Shown here piece by piece: positions 60,023 through 64,000 of a stretch of DNA of 64,000 nt. The stretch is from Pseudomonadaceae bacterium (GTDB taxonomy: Bacteria > Pseudomonadota > Gammaproteobacteria > Pseudomonadales > Azotimanducaceae). Location: NCBI GenBank assembly GCA_024743435.1, contig JANSWO010000004.1, forward strand, positions 186,001-250,000. The letters are read 5' to 3'. The position numbers and the translations under genes are program-made. The notes below the pieces were generated by a model, which saw only the letters and a program-made list of their open reading frames with translations, made no database searches and had not been told where the DNA came from. Within the stretch, counting starts at the first letter, position 1, and each line of letters opens with the position of its first letter.

Positions 60023-61057
60023 ATGACCAAAGCTTTTGTTGAAGCCTGCTACGGCCGGCCGACTGACCACACGCCGATCTGGCTGAACCGGCAAGCTGGC
60101 CGCTACATGCCGGAATACCACGCGCTAAAAGGCAAAACGCCGAGCCTGGACTTCTTCACTAACCCCGAGATGGCGGCGCAGGCAACGCTCGATGCCCAAC
60201 GCATTCTCGGTGTGGATGCGGCGATCATGTTTGCTGACCTCTTACCGATTCTGGTGCCGATGGGTCTGGACCTCGACTACGTGCCCGGACGTGGTCCGGA
60301 GTTCGCCAATCCGATCCGTTCAGAGAAGGACGTCGCTGCGCTGCAGCCACTCGTTGCTGAAGAAGGCACCGGTTACATCGCAGACACCGTCACCAATATT
60401 CTCGATGGCTTGCCCTCGGATATCGCACTCATTGGCTTTGGCGGCGCGCCATTCACCCTCGCCTCCTACGCGATTGAGGGCGCTGGCTCACGTAACTACG
60501 TGCACGTGAAAAAGATGATGCACGAGCGTGAAGACCTGTGGCACGACCTAATGGCAAAGCTGGTAGACGCCGTGACGGGTTACCTCAAGCTGCAGATCAG
60601 CGCCGGAGTTGATGCGATTCAGCTCTTCGATACCTGGGTTGGCTCGTTATCTCAATCGGACTTTCGGCGCTTCGTCCTGCCGCATCTCACGGTGCTCATG
60701 GAGCGGTTAAGGGGTGATGTTCCCATCATCTATTTCGGCACCGGCAACGGTCACCTACTCGATGCGACCGTCGAAGCCGGCCCGGATGTGTTGGCGTTAG
60801 ATTGGCGTACGCCGATCAATGAGACCTGGGATCGCACCGGTGTAACGGCGGTTCAAGGCAACCTGGATCCGATCGTGCTGTGCGCAGACCGCGCATCGGT
60901 TGAGCGCGAAGCCAAGCGCATCCTCGACGAGGTGGCTGGCAGGCCCGGACACATCTTCAACCTTGGCCACGGCATCATTCCAGAGACGCCGGTTGACAAC
61001 GTGAAAGCGCTCGTCGACTTCGTGCAGTCCTACCGCGCCGGATCCGCCGGCGCATGA
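60023..61057 (+). CDS. hemE: Uroporphyrinogen decarboxylase
   Basis: 344 residues. Removes four acetate carboxyls in haem synthesis. PIWLNRQAGRYMPEY at the N-terminus holds the substrate-binding Arg; ADLLPIL near residue 75 holds the catalytic Asp; GFGGAPFTLASYAIEG near 145 and the C-terminal FNLGHGIIPETP are intact. Four-base overlap (ATGA) with the next gene. Confidence 0.97.
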   Translation: MTKAFVEACYGRPTDHTPIWLNRQAGRYMPEYHALKGKTPSLDFFTNPEMAAQATLDAQRILGVDAAIMFADLLPILVPMGLDLDYVPGRGPEFANPIRSEKDVAALQPLVAEEGTGYIADTVTNILDGLPSDIALIGFGGAPFTLASYAIEGAGSRNYVHVKKMMHEREDLWHDLMAKLVDAVTGYLKLQISAGVDAIQLFDTWVGSLSQSDFRRFVLPHLTVLMERLRGDVPIIYFGTGNGHLLDATVEAGPDVLALDWRTPINETWDRTGVTAVQGNLDPIVLCADRASVEREAKRILDEVAGRPGHIFNLGHGIIPETPVDNVKALVDFVQSYRAGSAGA

Positions 61058-61410
61058 AGTGGCTGCGAATGGCGGCGTTCTGGCTGCCGTTCGTCCTGAT
61101 TACCTGGCTGGCCTTGACGCCAAGCCCGCCTGATCCGGTCACTCGCATTTCGGATGTGATCCTGCACATGGCCGCGTTTACCCTGCTCACGGGGGCGCTC
61201 GCGTTTGCGCACTTCGATCTCAAGCTCTGGCCTACTGGTTTGATTATGTTGGCCTACGGCGCACTGCTTGAGATCGCCCAGAGTTTTACCGGCCGCTCGC
61301 CCGAACTGAAAGATCTTCTGGTCGATGCGGTTGCGATTGCGCTTGGTCTGGTCGTGCTGAGGCTTCTGCCTGAGCAATTCAAGATCTGGTTGAGAGACGT
61401 TTTTGCCTGA
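61054..61410 (+). CDS. VanZ-like membrane protein
   Basis: 118 residues, four membrane helices. WLALTPSPP near residue 19 and DVILHMAAFTLLTGAL, then the EIAQSFTGRSPELKDLLVD motif, as in VanZ-like proteins. Function unknown outside teicoplanin resistance. Coupled to hemE. Confidence 0.9.
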   Translation: MKWLRMAAFWLPFVLITWLALTPSPPDPVTRISDVILHMAAFTLLTGALAFAHFDLKLWPTGLIMLAYGALLEIAQSFTGRSPELKDLLVDAVAIALGLVVLRLLPEQFKIWLRDVFA

Positions 61411-61511
61411 TTGAATCTCGCACAGGGTGGTTGAGGCTACGCCAGCATCGCTGGCTAGATGGCGGAACCTCCGCCAGACTCATTGCAGAGAATTGGCTTG
61501 CCGGGGGTGAT

Positions 61512-63320
61512 ATGGGGTTGAGACTGAGTACGAGCTTTCTTGCTCGTTGGCTCACGCTGAGCGTGTTTGCGCTGCTTGCTGGTTGCACGTCTGCACCGGC
61601 GTCGCCTCCGCAAGTCGAAGAAGCAATGTCGCTGGACGCGACGATATTCGTCGCTCGCAAGATCATAACGATGAATGACGAGCAACCCACGGCTGGCGCG
61701 GTTGCTGTGATCGATGGTCGTATCCATGCAATCGGCGTCTCCGAGGCGCAATTACGCTCTATGCCGGGTCTCAGCACGGCGTCTGTCGATCGCACCTATG
61801 CCGATTCGATTCTTCTGCCCGGGTTCATCGATCCACACCTGCATCCGGTGATGGCCGCCGTGTTGTTGCCCATGGCATTTGTCACGCCGGAGGACTGGCG
61901 TTTGCCCCGTGGCAATGTGCAAGGGGTTCGCAGTCCGGAGGGTTACGAGGCCCGATTACGCGCGGCGCTGGCGGATTTCAACGCAACGGCCGACGGCGAT
62001 GAGCCGTTTTTTACCTGGGGCTTTCATCAGCTGTGGCATGGTCACGTGAGCCGTGCATTGCTCAACGAGATTGAGCCGGACAGGCCCGTTTTCGTTTGGC
62101 ATCGATCGTTCCACGAGATCATCACGAACGATGCGGGGCTGTCCTACCTAGGGCTCGACAGCGAAGACGCGTTTGATGCCGCTGTGGCCGCGGCAAACGT
62201 TGTTGCTGATCACGTCAGCTACGAAGAAGGCTTGATCGCAGAAACGGGTCTGCAGATGGCCCTGCCAGTTCTCGCCAGAGATATTCTGTCGCCTGACCAT
62301 CTCAGCAAGGGTTTCGCTGATCTGGTCGCGATGATGCGTCAGGCCGGTGTCACGACGATTGCGGACATGGCGACGGGTATATTCCTGGACTTCGACACGG
62401 AAGCTGCATTGATGGCGGCCGCGTTTGAACGCGAGGACGTCCCCGCGCGCCTGATGCTGGTGCCCATAGGCACTGCCATGGCTGCGCGCACCGGCTCTGT
62501 CGACGCGGCGGTTGCGTCTATGCGAGACAGAGAGGCCAACTGGCCGTACAACAAACTGTTTTTAAACAATCGCTGGAAGCTGCTTGCCGACGGCGCGTTT
62601 TTCTCCCAGTACATGCAGATGAACCCGCCCGGCTATCTCGACGGGCACGAGGGAAAGTGGCTGACAGAACCCGAAGCGCTACTGCAAATCACGCAGGCGC
62701 TGTGGCAGGAGGGGTATTCCATCCATACGCATGTGAACGGTGACAAGGGGCTGGATGCGGTTCTTGAAACCCTGGCGGCTGCGCGTCTCGCCGGTACTCG
62801 GCAGGATCAACGGTTTACGCTGGAACACCTGGGTTACTCCAGCACTGAACAGACAGCGCGGATTGCGCAGCTCGATGCGGTGGTGTCCGCGCAACCGAAT
62901 TACGTCTACATGCTGAGCGACAAATACGCCGAAGAAGGGCTCGGAGAGGAGCGGGCGCATGCTATCAGCCGGCTGGGCAGTCTTGAGCGGGCAGGTGTTC
63001 GCATTGCACTGCACTCAGACCTGACGATGGCGCCGTTGGATCCGCTGTTCCTTGCCTGGATTGCGGCCAACCGGGAAACCATGGATGGCAACGTGGTGCG
63101 GCCGGACGAGCGCTTGTCTCTCCATGCCGCGTTGCGCGCGATCACCATCGATGCTGCTTACGCCATAGGAATGGAAGACGAAGTTGGCTCGATCAGTGTG
63201 GGCAAGCGAGCGGACTTTACGGCGCTCGATGGTGATCCGTTCGAGGTTGGTGCGCAGGCATTGCGCGGCTTGGGTGTAGACGGGGTGGTCTTTTCAGGCG
63301 TCGTGCACTCGAATCGTTGA
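61512..63320 (+). CDS. YtcJ-like amidohydrolase lipoprotein
   Basis: 602 residues from ATG 61512; the frame is open to 61431. Lipoprotein signal with LLAGC. Amidohydrolase-3 (YtcJ-like) fold with LPGFIDPHLHPVM near residue 110 (H-x-H metal pair), HTHVNGDKGLDAV near 410 and LHSDLTMAPLDPL near 500 (metal Asp). Such exported enzymes act on amides or esters outside the cytoplasm; substrate unknown. Confidence 0.88.
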   Translation: MGLRLSTSFLARWLTLSVFALLAGCTSAPASPPQVEEAMSLDATIFVARKIITMNDEQPTAGAVAVIDGRIHAIGVSEAQLRSMPGLSTASVDRTYADSILLPGFIDPHLHPVMAAVLLPMAFVTPEDWRLPRGNVQGVRSPEGYEARLRAALADFNATADGDEPFFTWGFHQLWHGHVSRALLNEIEPDRPVFVWHRSFHEIITNDAGLSYLGLDSEDAFDAAVAAANVVADHVSYEEGLIAETGLQMALPVLARDILSPDHLSKGFADLVAMMRQAGVTTIADMATGIFLDFDTEAALMAAAFEREDVPARLMLVPIGTAMAARTGSVDAAVASMRDREANWPYNKLFLNNRWKLLADGAFFSQYMQMNPPGYLDGHEGKWLTEPEALLQITQALWQEGYSIHTHVNGDKGLDAVLETLAAARLAGTRQDQRFTLEHLGYSSTEQTARIAQLDAVVSAQPNYVYMLSDKYAEEGLGEERAHAISRLGSLERAGVRIALHSDLTMAPLDPLFLAWIAANRETMDGNVVRPDERLSLHAALRAITIDAAYAIGMEDEVGSISVGKRADFTALDGDPFEVGAQALRGLGVDGVVFSGVVHSNR

Positions 63321-63329
63321 AACGCAGGA

Positions 63330-64000
63330 TCAGAAGCGTGCTGTTATCTGCACGTAGCTGTAGATACTGAGATCCTCCCGCGGACCGCCAACAACCTCGC
63401 GCGCGAATCTGCCCGCAAACAGGGCGGAACCGCCGACCTCGGCGATGACACTGCGATTAACCATGTGACGGCGAATTCGGAAATCGAACGTCGTGCCTAT
63501 CCTGCGCCCTGAGCGCCCGGTTGAGTCCTGCAAGCGGGCAACTTGCCAGGCATCGGCAGCGTCGGCGAGGTAGGCAAGCTTCGCTAGAAATCGGCCATCT
63601 GTGTTGCCACGCTTGAACGAGAGGCGTATACCGGGTGCGATTAGATTGGATCGGGTCAGCGGGCCGTGAATGCTGGTATTGCCCAAGTCTCCACGGCGTG
63701 TGCCGAACAGGCGTTCATAGCGTGTGTAGTTATCGCTACCTGGATCATTGCCGCTCGCGTAGTCCAACTCGAGTGCAAGGCGAGTGTTCCAATCGGAATT
63801 GAAAGTGTAGCCAACAGCCAGGTGCAGCATGCCGGCCAGGACATCCTGCGTTGGTGCGTTTTCGCTGGCATCCACCGAGCGCTCGCCGACACGAAGCGCC
63901 ACCTCGATATCGGCATCCCATTGCAGTGGTCGTGGTTTCTTAAGGATGCGCAGCCCAGGGGAGAGCAGGTCCCGGTCAACGGTCGCTAATTGCGTGCTAT
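63330..64000 (-). CDS. Alginate-export-like outer-membrane porin (cut by window end)
   Basis: The frame is open to the window edge; GTG 63902 is probably internal. At least 223 residues. Alternating beta strands, the LALELDYASGNDPGSDN segment followed by RYERLFGTRRGDLG typical of AlgE-like porins (PF13372), and a C-terminal TARF, ending in Phe as barrel proteins do. The ends of this gene and the YtcJ-like gene are nine bases apart. Confidence 0.8.
   Translation of the reverse strand, partial: STQLATVDRDLLSPGLRILKKPRPLQWDADIEVALRVGERSVDASENAPTQDVLAGMLHLAVGYTFNSDWNTRLALELDYASGNDPGSDNYTRYERLFGTRRGDLGNTSIHGPLTRSNLIAPGIRLSFKRGNTDGRFLAKLAYLADAADAWQVARLQDSTGRSGRRIGTTFDFRIRRHMVNRSVIAEVGGSALFAGRFAREVVGGPREDLSIYSYVQITARF

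Overview
The window looks like chromosomal DNA of a gammaproteobacterium, probably marine or aquatic and only distantly related to Escherichia coli. The evidence is conserved gene order: zapA - 6S RNA - 5-formyl-THF cyclo-ligase divergent from ygfB-pepP-ubiH, then gcvT-gcvH-gcvPA-gcvPB, rppH-ptsP and lgt-thyA-folA. A FabV enoyl reductase, a BLUF photosensor and a carotenoid oxygenase also fit. Base composition by eye is in the high fifties percent GC, lower in the 37.5-46.6 kb block. No rRNA, tRNA, CRISPR array, integrase or transposase was found.

Layout. 1-2.6 kb: small accessory genes (partial gene, lipoprotein, two small membrane proteins, a GFA-type zinc protein). 2.6-7.0 kb: amidohydrolase, def, ygfA/fau, 6S RNA, zapA and a ZapB-like coiled coil, with at least five copies of a 92-bp palindromic element between them. 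7.0-14.7 kb: ygfB, pepP, ubiH and the complete glycine cleavage system with split P-protein. 14.7-21 kb: BLUF protein, FkbM methyltransferase, carotenoid oxygenase, SAM methyltransferase, an array of three hairpin repeats, and a DUF255/YyaL protein. 21-26.9 kb: rppH, ptsP, and an ECF sigma factor facing a membrane Ser/Thr kinase. 26.9-32 kb: a tightly coupled set of acyl thioesterase, RND transporter fused to a LolA-like domain, and an outer-membrane barrel. 32-37.3 kb: DinB protein, NmrA/DUF1772 pair with a divergent AraC regulator, and a LysR regulator divergent from a VOC protein and an FMN reductase.

37.5-46.8 kb is a copper/silver efflux island: CusCBA-type RND pump, a His/Cys-rich secreted protein, CsoR repressor and a glutaredoxin-MauE fusion. 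It is bounded by a 130-bp direct repeat that carries the 3' end of the neighbouring NRDE/TANGO2 gene, and its two promoters carry matching CsoR-type operators. 46.7-54 kb returns to core genes: lgt, thyA, folA, an S9 peptidase, an NAD-kinase-like protein and fabV. 54-57.8 kb holds a class III adenylate cyclase, a half-size GDT1 protein, and a reverse-strand run with two GFA proteins, a MAPEG-phosphatase fusion and DUF427. 57.9-64 kb: DUF4382 lipoprotein, ppa, hemE, VanZ, a YtcJ-like lipoprotein amidohydrolase and a partial porin cut by the window edge.

The strongest candidates for something little described are the RND-LolA fusion with an apparent internal signal peptide, the covarying hairpin array at 18.6-18.9 kb, the 92-bp palindromic family with a nested copy, and the way the copper island rebuilds the end of its target gene. 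All family assignments come from reading motifs; no database search was run.
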